Numbered from the stretch's first letter, positions 14,848-24,937 are shown. The stretch: DNA of 64,000 nucleotides from CAWGUU01 sp963825765 (GCA_963825765.1 CAWGUU010000019.1:62001-126000); one strand, 5' to 3'. A program made the numbers and translations. The notes: generated by a model not told the origin, from the sequence alone.

Positions 14848-15972
14848 TCAACCGGGGCGGCCGGCTCCCACCAGGTCGCCGGAGCGCCAGCCCCGGATGC
14901 GGATAGGGGTGCCGGTCTGGGAGGCCTCGATCATCTCGCCGCCACCGATGTACATGGCGACGTGGTGGATGCCGCCGACGCTGCCGCCGAAGAACAGCAG
15001 GTCACCGGGCTCGACGGAGTCGGTGGACACCCTCGTGGTCTCGTAGTACTGGGTCAGGGCTGAGTGCGACAGGTCAACCCCCGCCGCCCGCCACGCCCAG
15101 GACGTGAGGCCGGAGCAGTCGAAGGAGTCGGGGCCCGAGCCGCCGTAGCGGTAGGGCTTGCCCAGCTGCTCCCTGGCCTCGGCGACTGCGGCCGCACCCC
15201 CTCCCGAGGACGGCACGACCCTGTTGACGGCCTCTTCCACCGGCGCCACCGCATTCTTGGCCGCAGCCGCGAGCGGCGCGGGTGCCGCGGCGTTCTGGGC
15301 CGGGGGCTGGACGACGGCCAGCCGCCGGCGGGCGGCCTCGTCGGCTTCCCGTCGGGCGGCCTCCTCGGCGACCAGACCGGAGATCTCGCCGTTGACCCGA
15401 CCGAGAACCGCCTGCTGGGCGGCCTCGCTCTGGGCGGCAAGGCGCCTCGCCTCGCCCGCCTCCTCGGACGCCTGCCGGGCGGCGTTCTTCTGGCTGTCGA
15501 GCTCGGCGGTCTGGATGGCGAGGTCCTGCTTGGCCAGCCGCAGCTCGCCGACGACCTTATGCTGATCGGCGGCGGTGACCCGCAGGTACTGGCGGCGGAC
15601 GATCATGTCGTTGCCCTGGCTGCGGGCCAGGCTGCTCAGCATCGAGCTGCTGCCGCCGTGGACGTAGGCGACGATGGCGGCCTGGGCCATGCGGGTCCTG
15701 GCCAGCTGGAGACGCTCGTCGGACCGGGCCACGTCGGCCTGCACCTTGGCGAGGGACTTGTCCACCTCGTCGACCTTCAGCTGAGCCGCGTTGAACCGCT
15801 CGGCCAGGATGCTGACCTGGACGCTCTGCTTCTCGATCTCGTCCTGCAGGCGCGCCGCTTCGGCGCGCTTGTCGTCGATGGGGGTGGCGCCAACCGGCGA
15901 GCCGCCCAGCACGGGCAACAGAAGCGCGAACCCGACGATCACGCCGAGACGCCGTCGGTACCGTGGGGTCAT
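14848..15972 (-). CDS. RipA-like NlpC/P60 peptidoglycan endopeptidase
   Basis: ATG at 15972 is used; GTG at 15981 is three codons upstream and also possible. The roughly 374-residue product has a signal peptide (LGVIVGFALLLPVLGGSPVGA), a long coiled-coil region (about 30-210), a Pro/Ala linker and an NlpC/P60 domain. The catalytic Cys is in SFDCSGLTSWAW (about residue 286) and the His in GIHHVAMYIGGG. Such enzymes cleave D-Glu to diaminopimelate bonds in stem peptides and act in cell separation; the coiled coil usually controls activity through a partner. It is divergent from fumC. Confidence 0.93.
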   Translation of the reverse strand: MTPRYRRRLGVIVGFALLLPVLGGSPVGATPIDDKRAEAARLQDEIEKQSVQVSILAERFNAAQLKVDEVDKSLAKVQADVARSDERLQLARTRMAQAAIVAYVHGGSSSMLSSLARSQGNDMIVRRQYLRVTAADQHKVVGELRLAKQDLAIQTAELDSQKNAARQASEEAGEARRLAAQSEAAQQAVLGRVNGEISGLVAEEAARREADEAARRRLAVVQPPAQNAAAPAPLAAAAKNAVAPVEEAVNRVVPSSGGGAAAVAEAREQLGKPYRYGGSGPDSFDCSGLTSWAWRAAGVDLSHSALTQYYETTRVSTDSVEPGDLLFFGGSVGGIHHVAMYIGGGEMIEASQTGTPIRIRGWRSGDLVGAGRPG

Positions 15973-16042
15973 CAGCCTCACTTCCGGGCTCGGTGTTGGC
16001 GAACCCTAACCCTCACCGTGGGGGGGTGCAACAATCCGCCCC

Positions 16043-17422
<1,380 letters not shown>

Positions 17423-17545
17423 GGAGAAGTCCCTGGTCAGGGCGGTGTTCCCAGGTTCCGCCCAGTTGTGCCCAGGTTTTCCGGTCTTGTGCTCCACAGG
17501 GCAGGCAGTGGAGGGTGTGCGCAGGCTTGGAATGGAGGTCCGGAC

Positions 17546-17746
17546 ATGCAGGTGCAGGCGGCCACGCTGGCGTCGGAGCTGCGCCGACGGCGCGTGGGAC
17601 CCCGTTCGATGGTGGATGCCCTCGTCACGGTGAACGCCTCCACCTGGGTGCTGGGCGACCTCCGGTCTGCGCCGACATCCCTGCTGGTGCTCGCCGCGAT
17701 CTCGCTCACCAGCGAGGCCCAGAGCGAGTCGAGCCGCCCTACCTGA
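17546..17746 (+). CDS. Small hypothetical protein
   Basis: The gap 17423-17761 holds one plausible small gene. ATG 17546 follows GGAGG with 7 bases between and opens 66 residues: MQVQAATLASELRRRRVGPR, then a hydrophobic centre and ALVTVNASTWVLGDL. No known domain is seen. Upstream, near 17449 and 17470, CCCAGGTT occurs twice (TTCCCAGGTTCCG, TGCCCAGGTTTTCCG), which might be operator-like. The ribosome binding site is the main support. Confidence 0.42.
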   Translation: MQVQAATLASELRRRRVGPRSMVDALVTVNASTWVLGDLRSAPTSLLVLAAISLTSEAQSESSRPT

Positions 17747-17761
17747 GGTCGACCCCCCGTC

Positions 17762-18256
17762 TCAGCGGGCGGCCGCCGGCAGGGGTGCGCCCGAGAACGG
17801 CCCGGGATCGCCGGGGTCGGGCAGCCGGGGTCGACTCCAGCCGACCATCCGCGACAGCTCCACGGTGAGCGCCCGCCACGCCGGCGGGTCCCAGCCCTCG
17901 ACCGCGTTGACGACGGTGCCGTCGATGCCCAGGTGCACGATCGCCGGGAGGGCGGAGAGGCCGAACGCCCGCACCGCCACCAGTTCGGGGTCGAGGAACG
18001 TCAGGATGTTGTTCGTGGGGCCGAGCAGGCGCTTGGCGTCGGCGGCGTCGCCGGCCACCAGCCAGGCCACCCGGCAATTCGCCTGCTCGTAGTCGTAGAG
18101 CACGCGGGTGCCGACCGGGACGATCCACCGGCTCTGGGGATGGCCGGGGGATACGGCCACGAAGACGAGGTGGAACATCGACAGCCACTCGCGCACCGAA
18201 TGGGGTCGGCCTACGAGGGGGGACAGGACCAGATCCGGCGGGGGGTTGGCGGCCAC
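17762..18256 (-). CDS. Thioredoxin-fold-like protein without CxxC
   Basis: The 164-residue product has FHLVFVAVSPGHPQSRW, then ILTFLDPELVAVRAFGLSALPAIVHLGIDGTVVNAVEGW, which fits the second half of a thioredoxin/AhpC-TSA fold (cis-Pro in LPAIVHLG, then a beta-hairpin DGTVV and a GW turn). The usual CxxC is missing, so it is unlikely to be a disulfide oxidoreductase. The C-terminus is Pro-rich. It is divergent from the leader ORF at 18310. The identity is by fold pattern only. Confidence 0.6.
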   Translation of the reverse strand: MAANPPPDLVLSPLVGRPHSVREWLSMFHLVFVAVSPGHPQSRWIVPVGTRVLYDYEQANCRVAWLVAGDAADAKRLLGPTNNILTFLDPELVAVRAFGLSALPAIVHLGIDGTVVNAVEGWDPPAWRALTVELSRMVGWSRPRLPDPGDPGPFSGAPLPAAAR

Positions 18257-18309
18257 GGCCGGAAGGTACCCCAGCTATCTTCGCGACAGCGAGACAGGAG
18301 GCGTGGCCA

Positions 18310-18417
18310 ATGAGCGAGCCAAAGGCGAGTGAATCAGTGTGGTGCGCTTCGTCCGGCCGAAGGCCGGATGTCACGGTCGTCATTGGTGCACCATCCGAAG
18401 TGATGGTGCACCAATGA
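18310..18417 (+). CDS. 36-codon leader ORF, copy B, coupled to the DUF2269 gene
   Basis: ATG 18310 follows a strong AGGAGG (18296-18301) with 8 bases between. The 35-residue frame ends at TGA 18415-18417, which overlaps the ATG of the next gene at 18414 (ATGA). It is the inverted second copy of the ORF at 8423-8530: same length, no indels, shared MSEP, ASE, ASSGRRPDVT and the GGCCGAAGGCC hairpin. GATGGTGCACCAATGAGCGA at its 3' end resembles the sequence at both ends of copy A. It ends in VMVHQ. The good ribosome binding site argues that it is translated. Confidence 0.62.
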   Translation: MSEPKASESVWCASSGRRPDVTVVIGAPSEVMVHQ

Positions 18418-18908
18418 GCGACGGCTACAAGATCGTGTTGGTGCTGCACCTGTTGGCGGCCATGGTCGGTTTCGGCGGGATCTTCCTCAACGTCGCCTAC
18501 GGCCTGCAGGCGAGGGCCCGCGCCGGGCGGGAGGGGACCGCAATCGCCGAGGCCCTGTACAACGTCTCGCGGAAGTGGACCGAGTACTTCATCTACGCCG
18601 TCCCGATCCTCGGCATCGCCCTGGTGATGATGAGCGATGACACGATCAAGTTCAGCGACCTGTGGATCTCGGCCTCGCTGGCCGTCTACATCGTGGCCCT
18701 GGGGGTCCTGCACGCCTTGCAGTTCCCCAACATCAAGAAGATGAACGTTCTGATGGCCGAGCTGGCCGACAGCGGCGCTCGGGTCAGCGGGTCGACCGAC
18801 CTCGTCGCCGAGTTGGAGCGCCGCGGCAAGCGCTCGGCTTTCGTCGGCGGACTGTTCAACCTGCTCGTCGTGGCCGCCGTCTGCCTCATGGTCTTCCAGC
18901 CGACGTAG
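18414..18908 (+). CDS. DUF2269-family integral membrane protein
   Basis: ATG 18414 gives 164 residues with four membrane helices: IVLVLHLLAAMVGFGGIFLN, YFIYAVPILGIALVMM, AVYIVALGVLHAL and LFNLLVVAAVCLMVF. The HLLAAMVGFGG start and the spacing of helices match predicted integral membrane proteins of DUF2269. Function unknown. Its start codon is inside the stop of the leader ORF, so its translation probably depends on that ORF being read. Confidence 0.75.
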   Translation: MSDGYKIVLVLHLLAAMVGFGGIFLNVAYGLQARARAGREGTAIAEALYNVSRKWTEYFIYAVPILGIALVMMSDDTIKFSDLWISASLAVYIVALGVLHALQFPNIKKMNVLMAELADSGARVSGSTDLVAELERRGKRSAFVGGLFNLLVVAAVCLMVFQPT

Positions 18909-18913
18909 GCGCC

Positions 18914-19708
18914 TTGCACCCTTTCGAGCGGTTGCGGCAGGCGGCCAGGGCCGACCATGAGGATCCTGCCCGGGTCGCCCGCTACGCCGCCGGGGCGCTG
19001 GCCGGCATCGCCCACGAGCCTGCCGCGGTCGTGACTGCGTGCCGCCGGCTGGTCGAGGGCCAGCCCATGTCGGGACCGGTGTGGTGGCTTGCCGCTCGGG
19101 TGCTGGCGTCGCCGGATCCGGGAGCCGAGGCGTGGCGGGCGGCCGAGGAGCTGCGGCTCGACGGCACCGGCCTGGCGCTGGCCGAGGCGCTGCCGGAGGA
19201 CGCATTCGTCACCGTCCTCGGGTCGCCGGCGGTGGTGGGGGCGGGGCTGCGCCGGCGGGGCGACGTGACGGTGTTGCTGGTCGACGCCCTCGGCGAGTCC
19301 GCCGAGCTGTTCTACGACCTCGAGGGCGGTGGCACCGACGTGATCGGTGTGGCCGAGTCGGGCGTGGGGGGCGCCGTTTCGGCGGGCTCGCTGGTTCTGC
19401 TGGAGGCGGGTGCGCTCGGCGGTGGGGGGATCGTGTCGATCGCCGGCTCGCTGGCGGCGGCGTCGGTCGCCCATGTCTCGGGTGTGGCGGTCTGGGCCGT
19501 GGCCGGGGTCGGCCGGGCCCTGCCTGCTGGGTTGTGGGACGCGCTGGTGCGCCGGCGGGAGTCCGGGTTGCCGCCCTGGTCCCAGCCCACCGACCTGGTT
19601 CCGGCGTCATTGATCGACGCCGTGGTCGGCCCGGACGGGCTGGTCGCGCTGGACGAGGCGGTGGCGGCGTCGGCCTGCCCCGCGGTGCCGGAGCTGACCC
19701 GGCCGTGA
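18914..19708 (+). CDS. eIF-2B-alpha-like conserved protein
   Basis: TTG 18914 is the first start after the DUF2269 stop and gives 264 residues; a later start cannot be excluded. The second half (FVTVLGSP, VTVLLVDALGESAELFYDLE, SLVLLEAGALGGGGIVSIAG, VSGVAVWAVAGVGRALP) resembles the Rossmann-like domain of the eIF-2B/ribose-1,5-bisphosphate isomerase family, in which a phosphate-sugar ligand binds. The active-site Cys and Asp of true isomerases cannot be matched with certainty. The stop overlaps the next gene (GTGA at 19705). Confidence 0.55.
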   Translation: MHPFERLRQAARADHEDPARVARYAAGALAGIAHEPAAVVTACRRLVEGQPMSGPVWWLAARVLASPDPGAEAWRAAEELRLDGTGLALAEALPEDAFVTVLGSPAVVGAGLRRRGDVTVLLVDALGESAELFYDLEGGGTDVIGVAESGVGGAVSAGSLVLLEAGALGGGGIVSIAGSLAAASVAHVSGVAVWAVAGVGRALPAGLWDALVRRRESGLPPWSQPTDLVPASLIDAVVGPDGLVALDEAVAASACPAVPELTRP

Positions 19709-20424
19709 CGCCGCTGGCCGTGGCCGCGCCGACCATCGACGTGGTCATACCGGCCCGCAACGAGGCGGTGACCGTGGCAGCGGTGGTGCGCGCCGCCCTC
19801 GCGTGCTCGTACGCGGGGGAGGTGCTGGTCGTCGACGACGGCTCCACCGACGGGACGGCGGACGTGGCCGCCGCAGCCGGTGCCCGGGTGGTGCGCCGGC
19901 GGGACGGCGGAGACGTCGACGGTGGCGGGTCGAAGGCGCAGGCCATGGAAGCGGGGGTGATGGCCAGCGGCGCCGACGCCTTCCTGTTCTGCGACGCCGA
20001 TTGCGTCGGGCTCGAATCGAGCCACCTCGACGCCGTCTGCCGGCCGTTCGTCGAGGGCCGGGCGGCGATGTCGGTGGGGTGGTTCGACTACGGCCTGTGG
20101 AACCCTCTGGTCGTCCGGCTGGCCCCGACCACGGGCGAGCGGGTCGTGCCGCGGTGGGTCTGGGATGCCATCCCCCCGGCGAAGCGGCGCGGCTACTCGA
20201 TCGAGATCATGGTCAACGAGGTGATCGCCGAAGGCAGGCTGCCGACGACTGCCCGTACCCTGCCGGGTGTGACCCATCGCACCAAGCGGGAGAAGCTCGG
20301 GCGGCGCCGGGGCGTCCGGGAGACGTGGCGGATGCTGTGGCACCTCGTCGGGCTCCCGGTGACAGGCGTCGTCCGCTGGCGGACGTACTGGTTCTACCTG
20401 CGCCAGCTCACGGTGGAGCCGTGA
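19705..20424 (+). CDS. Family 2 glycosyltransferase (GpgS-like)
   Basis: GTG 19705 overlaps the preceding stop. The 239-residue GT-A protein begins TIDVVIPARNEAVTVAAVV, followed by VLVVDDGSTDGTADVA (nucleotide-sugar binding), GSKAQAMEAG and FLFCDADCVG, which carries the metal-binding DxD. The C-terminal part includes GYSIEIMVNEV. The pattern is close to glucosyl-3-phosphoglycerate synthase-type enzymes, but the acceptor is not known. It is part of a run of overlapping genes from 18310 to 21640. Confidence 0.85.
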   Translation: MTPLAVAAPTIDVVIPARNEAVTVAAVVRAALACSYAGEVLVVDDGSTDGTADVAAAAGARVVRRRDGGDVDGGGSKAQAMEAGVMASGADAFLFCDADCVGLESSHLDAVCRPFVEGRAAMSVGWFDYGLWNPLVVRLAPTTGERVVPRWVWDAIPPAKRRGYSIEIMVNEVIAEGRLPTTARTLPGVTHRTKREKLGRRRGVRETWRMLWHLVGLPVTGVVRWRTYWFYLRQLTVEP

Positions 20425-21047
20425 CGCCCGGCGGCGGGGCCGGGGCCGGGCCGTCGCGGGTCTGGTACTGGGTCGGCGGCGCCATCGTGGTGGTCGGGCT
20501 GGTGGCGGGCGTCCTGTGGGGCCTCTTCGGGTTCGTCGGCCTGTCCGACGAGGTCGACGGCTTTGCCCGGGTCCCGGTCGACGGCGGCGGGCAGATCACG
20601 CTCCCGGGCGACGGCGGTTACACGATGTACTACGAGGCCCCGTCCGGCGACATCAACGGCGACGTGCCGGAGGGGCAGGTGTCGGTGGTGGCCGTCGACG
20701 GTGGCGTTGCGGTCGCCCTGGAGGACTACGGCGGGAGGCTCACCTATGGCTTTGGGGGCCACTCCGGCGAAGCGCTGTTCACGTTCGAGGTCAATCGGCC
20801 CGGTCGGTACCAGGTGGACTCCACGGGATCGGGGCGGGGCGAGCTGGCCGTGGGGCGCGGAGTCGGCGGGCGGCTGGTGCGGACCGTCGTGGGCGCGGTG
20901 TTGCTGGTGCTCGGCGGGGTGCTGGTCGGTGCCGTCGTGCTGATCGTCACCGGCGTCGCCCGTCACAATGCCGCTCGACGGGGCGGCCCCGGGTACGGCC
21001 CGCCGCCGCCCGGTGCGACGTGGCCTCCCTCGGGCCCCCCGGCGTAG
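20421..21047 (+). CDS. Two-TM membrane protein with an extracellular beta domain
   Basis: GTG 20421 overlaps the preceding stop. The 208-residue product has a membrane helix near the N-terminus (GGAIVVVGLVAGVLWGLFGF), a beta-rich central region (about 45-135), a second helix (GAVLLVLGGVLVGAVVLIV) and a Gly/Pro-rich cytoplasmic tail. Both tails should be inside, with the central domain outside. No named family is recognised. Confidence 0.72.
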   Translation: MTPGGGAGAGPSRVWYWVGGAIVVVGLVAGVLWGLFGFVGLSDEVDGFARVPVDGGGQITLPGDGGYTMYYEAPSGDINGDVPEGQVSVVAVDGGVAVALEDYGGRLTYGFGGHSGEALFTFEVNRPGRYQVDSTGSGRGELAVGRGVGGRLVRTVVGAVLLVLGGVLVGAVVLIVTGVARHNAARRGGPGYGPPPPGATWPPSGPPA

Positions 21048-21640
21048 GGCCGGCGCGGGCGCGGTCGTTCGACCCCAACCGGGTCGGCGGCCGCGAGTGC
21101 AGGGCGTGGGCGGCGTACTACCGCAAGGAGTGGCCGATGCTGCTGGTGGTGTCGGTGGGGCTGGTGCACGCCGGGTTTCGCATGTCGTGGCCCCGCACCC
21201 TGCGCGGCGCCTGGCTGGTGCTGCGGGCCAACCAGCTGTGGGCGCCGTACCCCGACAACGACCCCGCCGGGGCCCGCCGCTGCATCGAGGGGTTCTACCG
21301 GCTGGTGGCCGAGGACGCCGGCCAGCCGCTCGATTGCGTGGAAGCCGCCCGGCGGGAGGTGGAGTGGTGGCGGGTGCACCGTGAGGTGCAGCGCGGGGAG
21401 GGGGCCGACCGATCGGCGCACCGGGAGGCCCTGGTCGGCGCGCTGGTCGAGCTGTACTCGTTCGTCTACGACGCCGACCGGGCCGACGTGCGTGCCGCTG
21501 CGGTCCTGCGGGCCGAGGCCATGGACCTGTCGGACCGCTGGGTCGAGGAGGGCTGCCACATGGATAGCGTCGTGCTCGCCGACGAGCGGGCGGCGCTGGT
21601 GCGCTCGTACGCCGCGCTGCTGGCCGTGGTGCATCGGTAG
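21020..21640 (+). CDS. Conserved hypothetical protein
   Basis: GTG 21020 is the last usable start before the conserved-looking region FDPNRVGGRECRAWAAYYRKEW and overlaps the upstream gene by 28 bases; the true start is uncertain. The 206-residue product is helical and rich in Trp, Arg and Glu, with AWLVLRANQLWAPYPDNDP and RRCIEGFYRLVAEDAG. No membrane helix, signal or catalytic motif is clear. It closes the run of overlapping genes and is followed by a long palindrome at 21661. Confidence 0.65.
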   Translation: MASLGPPGVGPARARSFDPNRVGGRECRAWAAYYRKEWPMLLVVSVGLVHAGFRMSWPRTLRGAWLVLRANQLWAPYPDNDPAGARRCIEGFYRLVAEDAGQPLDCVEAARREVEWWRVHREVQRGEGADRSAHREALVGALVELYSFVYDADRADVRAAAVLRAEAMDLSDRWVEEGCHMDSVVLADERAALVRSYAALLAVVHR

Positions 21641-21660
21641 CTGGCTTCCCAGTGACGAGA

Positions 21661-21705
21661 TGAGTGTGCAAAAAGGTGCATATATTGCACCTTTTTGCAC
21701 ACTCA
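21661..21705. terminator. 20-bp perfect inverted repeat between convergent genes
   Basis: TGAGTGTGCAAAAAGGTGCA (21661-21680), a TATAT loop, then its exact complement (21686-21705). It lies between the plus-strand gene ending at 21640 and the minus-strand macrodomain gene ending at 21734. The A5/T5 tracts inside the stem give U-rich RNA on either strand, so it fits a bidirectional terminator. Its AT content contrasts with the surroundings. Confidence 0.75.
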
Positions 21706-21733
21706 CCATGGATTCCGAGGCATTTCGGCGCGT

Positions 21734-22258
21734 TCAGGAGTCGCCGTCGTCCTCGGACAGCGCCCGGCGCAAGAGGTCCGCGGTCGCGTCGTCGAATGCC
21801 ACCAGGCGCACCAGCTCGACCTCGGTCGGCGTGCCACGCAGGGTGCGAACCGCCACCCGGGCCGCTTGCTCGGGCGGGTAGCCGTAGATGCCGGTGGAGA
21901 TGGCGGGGAACGCCACCGAGCGTGCACCCAGCTCGTCGGCGACCTCCAGCGAGCGGCGGTAACAGGATGCCAGCGCCTCCGGCTCGCCAGCGTCGCCGCC
22001 GTGCCACACCGGGCCGACGGTGTGGATGATCGACCCGATGGCGGGTGCGAGGCCGAACGACGGGGTGGCCTTGGCGTCGCCCGTCTGGCACGGGGCGAGG
22101 GCGGCGCCGGCCCGGGCCAGCTCCGGCCCGGCGGCCCGGTGGATGGCGCCGTCGACGCCTCCGCCGCCCCGGAGCGACGAGTTGGCGGCGTTGACGATGG
22201 CGTCCACCTTCTCCTTGGTGATGTCCCCGGTCACGACCTGGAAACGCGGCGTGCCCAT
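21734..22258 (-). CDS. Macrodomain protein, O-acetyl-ADP-ribose deacetylase type
   Basis: The 174-residue product is a single macrodomain: VVTGDITKEKVDAIVNAANSSL (NAAN motif), GGGGVDGAIHRAAGPEL (the glycine-rich loop of MacroD/YmdB-type hydrolases), SIIHTVGPVW, and SVAFPAISTGIYGYP with the ISTGIYG phosphate loop. These enzymes remove ADP-ribose or acetyl groups from ADP-ribosylated molecules. It is divergent from the NifU_N/HEAT gene, with 34 bases between starts. Confidence 0.93.
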   Translation of the reverse strand: MGTPRFQVVTGDITKEKVDAIVNAANSSLRGGGGVDGAIHRAAGPELARAGAALAPCQTGDAKATPSFGLAPAIGSIIHTVGPVWHGGDAGEPEALASCYRRSLEVADELGARSVAFPAISTGIYGYPPEQAARVAVRTLRGTPTEVELVRLVAFDDATADLLRRALSEDDGDS

Positions 22259-22292
22259 CGCCGAGATTGTCTACCCGCCGTAGGGTGGAGAC

Positions 22293-23495
22293 GTGCCGAC
22301 GTCCGGGACCGCGTCCGATGCGGCCCGCCGCCTGGTGGTGGAGCGAGACCTGGTGCGGGCCGCCTTCGAGCACCTCACGGTCGACGCCTTCATGACCCTC
22401 CCGTTCGAGGCCCTGGGGCCGACGAAGGCCCTGCTGAAGCGCTTCTTCTCCCTCCAGCCGTGGGCGCCCGAGGACGACGAAACCCTGGCCGCGGCGGTCG
22501 GCCCCGGGGAGGGGTCGTGGCGGCGGGCCCTCGACCCGGAGCTCACGCTCGAATACGGCTGGGCCGTCGGCGGCTTCGGCCTACGGGTCGTCTCGTCAGG
22601 CGGGACAGCCGTGCGGCCTGACCCTTCACCGGGCTCGGCCACCGACTCGCTGGCCGACACGTTCGACGGCCCTGTCATGCCGGAGGCCACGCCGAACCCG
22701 CGGACCATCAGGTTCCAGGTCGGGCCCATCCACGATGGCGCCAGCCGGTGGTACGAGTCGGCACCGTTGGCCGCCGACGATCCGGGCGCCACCCGTCTGT
22801 TCGAGGAGTTCGACGAGGTGGCGAACGTGCTCGTCGGGCCCGACTTCGTGGCCGTGGGCCTCCGGCGGCCGAGCGACTGGGAGCGGCTGCTGCGGCCGGT
22901 GCTGGCGCTAATCACCGAGGAGTTCCTCACCGAGGAGTTCGCGACAGCCGAGAACGCCGGCGACACCGGGCCGCCGCGGGTGATGGGCGGGCCGGCCGGC
23001 GCGGGGGTCGTCGGCAAGGCCGGACCGGCCACCGGCTCCGGTGCCGGCGCCGACGCCGCACCGAGGCTCAGCCGTCTCGAGCGAGCGTGGCTCGACATGG
23101 GCGCGCTGCGTCCCGCCGACCCAGTCGACCTGGCCGTGGTGCGGGCGGCGGCGGTGGGCTCCGACCCGGCCCGCCGGCAGGTGGCCGCCAGCCTGCTGCG
23201 GGATGCCGACGAGGGGGTGGCCGCCGAGGACTGGACCCGGCTGGCCGCCGACACGTCGCGATCGGTGCGCCGGGCCACCGTCGACGCGGTGGTCGACGTC
23301 GGCCGTCAGAACCTGCGGCCCCTGCTGGAGGCCGCCCTGGTCGACGGCGACGCCTGGATCCGGTGGAAAGCGCTGCGGGGGCTGGCCGAGCTGGGGCCCG
23401 GTCCCAGCCGCGAGGCGATCGCCGGCCGGGCCGAGGATCCCGACTTCCGTGTGCGGCTGGAGGCGGCGGCCGCCCTCAGAACCGTCGGAGAGTGA
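22293..23495 (+). CDS. NifU_N-like domain plus HEAT-repeat protein
   Basis: GTG 22293 gives 400 residues. The middle (about 135-215) carries TPNPRTIRFQVG, TRLFEEFDEVANVLVGPDFVAV and RLLRPVLALITEEF, which matches the Nfu/NifU N-terminal scaffold-associated domain (PNP..kF, LF.i.gV..V.....F). The cysteine pair of the Fe-S-carrying Nfu C-domain is absent. Residues about 270-400 are HEAT-like helical repeats (SVRRATVDAVVDVG, DAWIRWKALRGLAELG, DFRVRLEAAAALRTVG). It may be an adaptor; function unknown. The stop overlaps the kinase start (GTGA at 23492). Confidence 0.75.
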   Translation: MPTSGTASDAARRLVVERDLVRAAFEHLTVDAFMTLPFEALGPTKALLKRFFSLQPWAPEDDETLAAAVGPGEGSWRRALDPELTLEYGWAVGGFGLRVVSSGGTAVRPDPSPGSATDSLADTFDGPVMPEATPNPRTIRFQVGPIHDGASRWYESAPLAADDPGATRLFEEFDEVANVLVGPDFVAVGLRRPSDWERLLRPVLALITEEFLTEEFATAENAGDTGPPRVMGGPAGAGVVGKAGPATGSGAGADAAPRLSRLERAWLDMGALRPADPVDLAVVRAAAVGSDPARRQVAASLLRDADEGVAAEDWTRLAADTSRSVRRATVDAVVDVGRQNLRPLLEAALVDGDAWIRWKALRGLAELGPGPSREAIAGRAEDPDFRVRLEAAAALRTVGE

Positions 23496-24937
23496 CCGAG
23501 GACGGACCGCCCCCGCTGCTGCTCGGCGTCGACGTCGGCTCGAGTCGCACAAAGGCGCTCCTGATCGACGCCACCGGCAGGGAGCGGGGATCGGCGGTCG
23601 TCACCACGCCGTTCGTGACCACCGGGGACCGCACCGAGGTCACGGTCGAAGCGCTTCTCGGCGCGGTCGCCGAGCTCCTCGATCTCCTGGGCGACGACCG
23701 CCGCAGGATCGCCGCGGTGGGAGTGGCCGGGATGGCCGAGAGCGGCGCCCCCCTCGACGGCGCGGGCGAGCCGTTGGCGCCGGTCATCGCCTGGCACGAC
23801 CGGCGGGGAGAGGAGACCGCCGCGCTGCTGGACGCCCGGTTCGGCACCGAATTGAGCCGGCGCATCGGCCAGCGCGTCCGCTACGTCTCGTCGGCGGCCA
23901 AGCTGGGCTGGCTCGTCGACGACGGTCTGCGGGGGGTCACCACGTGGCTCGGCGTGCCCGAGCTTGTCCTCCACGCCCTCACCGGCGAGCGAGCCACCGA
24001 GCTCAGTCTCGCCGCCCGCACCGCCTGCTTCGACGTCGCCTCCCAGGAGTGGCTGCCCGACGTGGCGGAGGCGGCCGGCTTCGACGTCGGCGTCTTCCCG
24101 CCGATCCTCCCCGCAGGGGTGGTCATGGGCAACGTGACCGCGGAGGGAGCAGCGTGGTCGGGCCTGCCACCCGGGATTCCGGTCACCGTCGCCGGCCACG
24201 ACCACCTGGCCGGCTTCGTGGGAAGTGGGGCCGGCCCCGACGACCTGGCCAACTCGGTGGGGACGGCCGAGACGGTGGTCGGGCGGTCGGCCACGCTTCC
24301 CGACGTTGCCGCCGCCGTCGAACGCGGTGGCGCCGTCACCGTCTTCCCGGGCGGGGACGGCTGGGCGGTGCTGGTCAGCGCGGCGAGGGCAGGGCTGGCC
24401 ATCGAACGCGCGGCCGCCACCCTTCGATGCACGCCCGCCGAACTCGACGCCGCGGCCGAGGCCCACGCCGACCGGGGCGCGCTCCTCGCCGCCCCCGGTC
24501 TTCTCGAAAGTCTTCGCAGCCGCCAGCCGCCGCGGCTGCCGACCGGCGAGCGCGGCGCCGTGTGGGCCACCCTCCTCGACGCCCTGGCCACGATCACCGG
24601 GGAGGCGGTCACGGCCGTCACCGACGTCCTCGGGCCGAGGGAGCGGCTCGTCGTCTTCGGTGGGGGGTCGAACAGCCGGCCGTGGCTGGCGGCCAAGACC
24701 CGCCACGCCACGCTGGCCGTCCACCGGTCAACTGCCGTCGACGCGGTGGCGAGAGGCGCCGCGCTCCAGGCGGGCGTGGCCGCCGGCTGGTGGCCCACGC
24801 CGGCCCACGGCCCCGCCACCCCCGTGGCCCCCGTGGACCAAATCGACCCGGTGCCCGGTAGAGTGAGGCCACGAGGGACTCGGGGGAGTGAGGCCCCCCA
24901 CGTGGTGACGAATTCCGGCTCGGCGGAGCAACCGTAG
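23492..24937 (+). CDS. FGGY-family carbohydrate kinase
   Basis: GTG 23492 gives 481 residues with the two ASKHA domains: LLLGVDVGSSRTKALLIDATG (phosphate 1 loop), VGVAGMAESGAPLD, APVIAWHDRRGEE, then GHDHLAGFVGSG, NSVGTAETV and VVFGGGSNSRPWLAAK near the C-terminus. The family phosphorylates sugars such as xylulose, ribulose, gluconate or glycerol. The catalytic Asp is likely in AGHDHLAGF. The substrate cannot be predicted. The C-terminal tail from about residue 440 is Pro-rich, and GAGTGAGGCC occurs twice near its end in the DNA. Confidence 0.88.
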   Translation: MTEDGPPPLLLGVDVGSSRTKALLIDATGRERGSAVVTTPFVTTGDRTEVTVEALLGAVAELLDLLGDDRRRIAAVGVAGMAESGAPLDGAGEPLAPVIAWHDRRGEETAALLDARFGTELSRRIGQRVRYVSSAAKLGWLVDDGLRGVTTWLGVPELVLHALTGERATELSLAARTACFDVASQEWLPDVAEAAGFDVGVFPPILPAGVVMGNVTAEGAAWSGLPPGIPVTVAGHDHLAGFVGSGAGPDDLANSVGTAETVVGRSATLPDVAAAVERGGAVTVFPGGDGWAVLVSAARAGLAIERAAATLRCTPAELDAAAEAHADRGALLAAPGLLESLRSRQPPRLPTGERGAVWATLLDALATITGEAVTAVTDVLGPRERLVVFGGGSNSRPWLAAKTRHATLAVHRSTAVDAVARGAALQAGVAAGWWPTPAHGPATPVAPVDQIDPVPGRVRPRGTRGSEAPHVVTNSGSAEQP

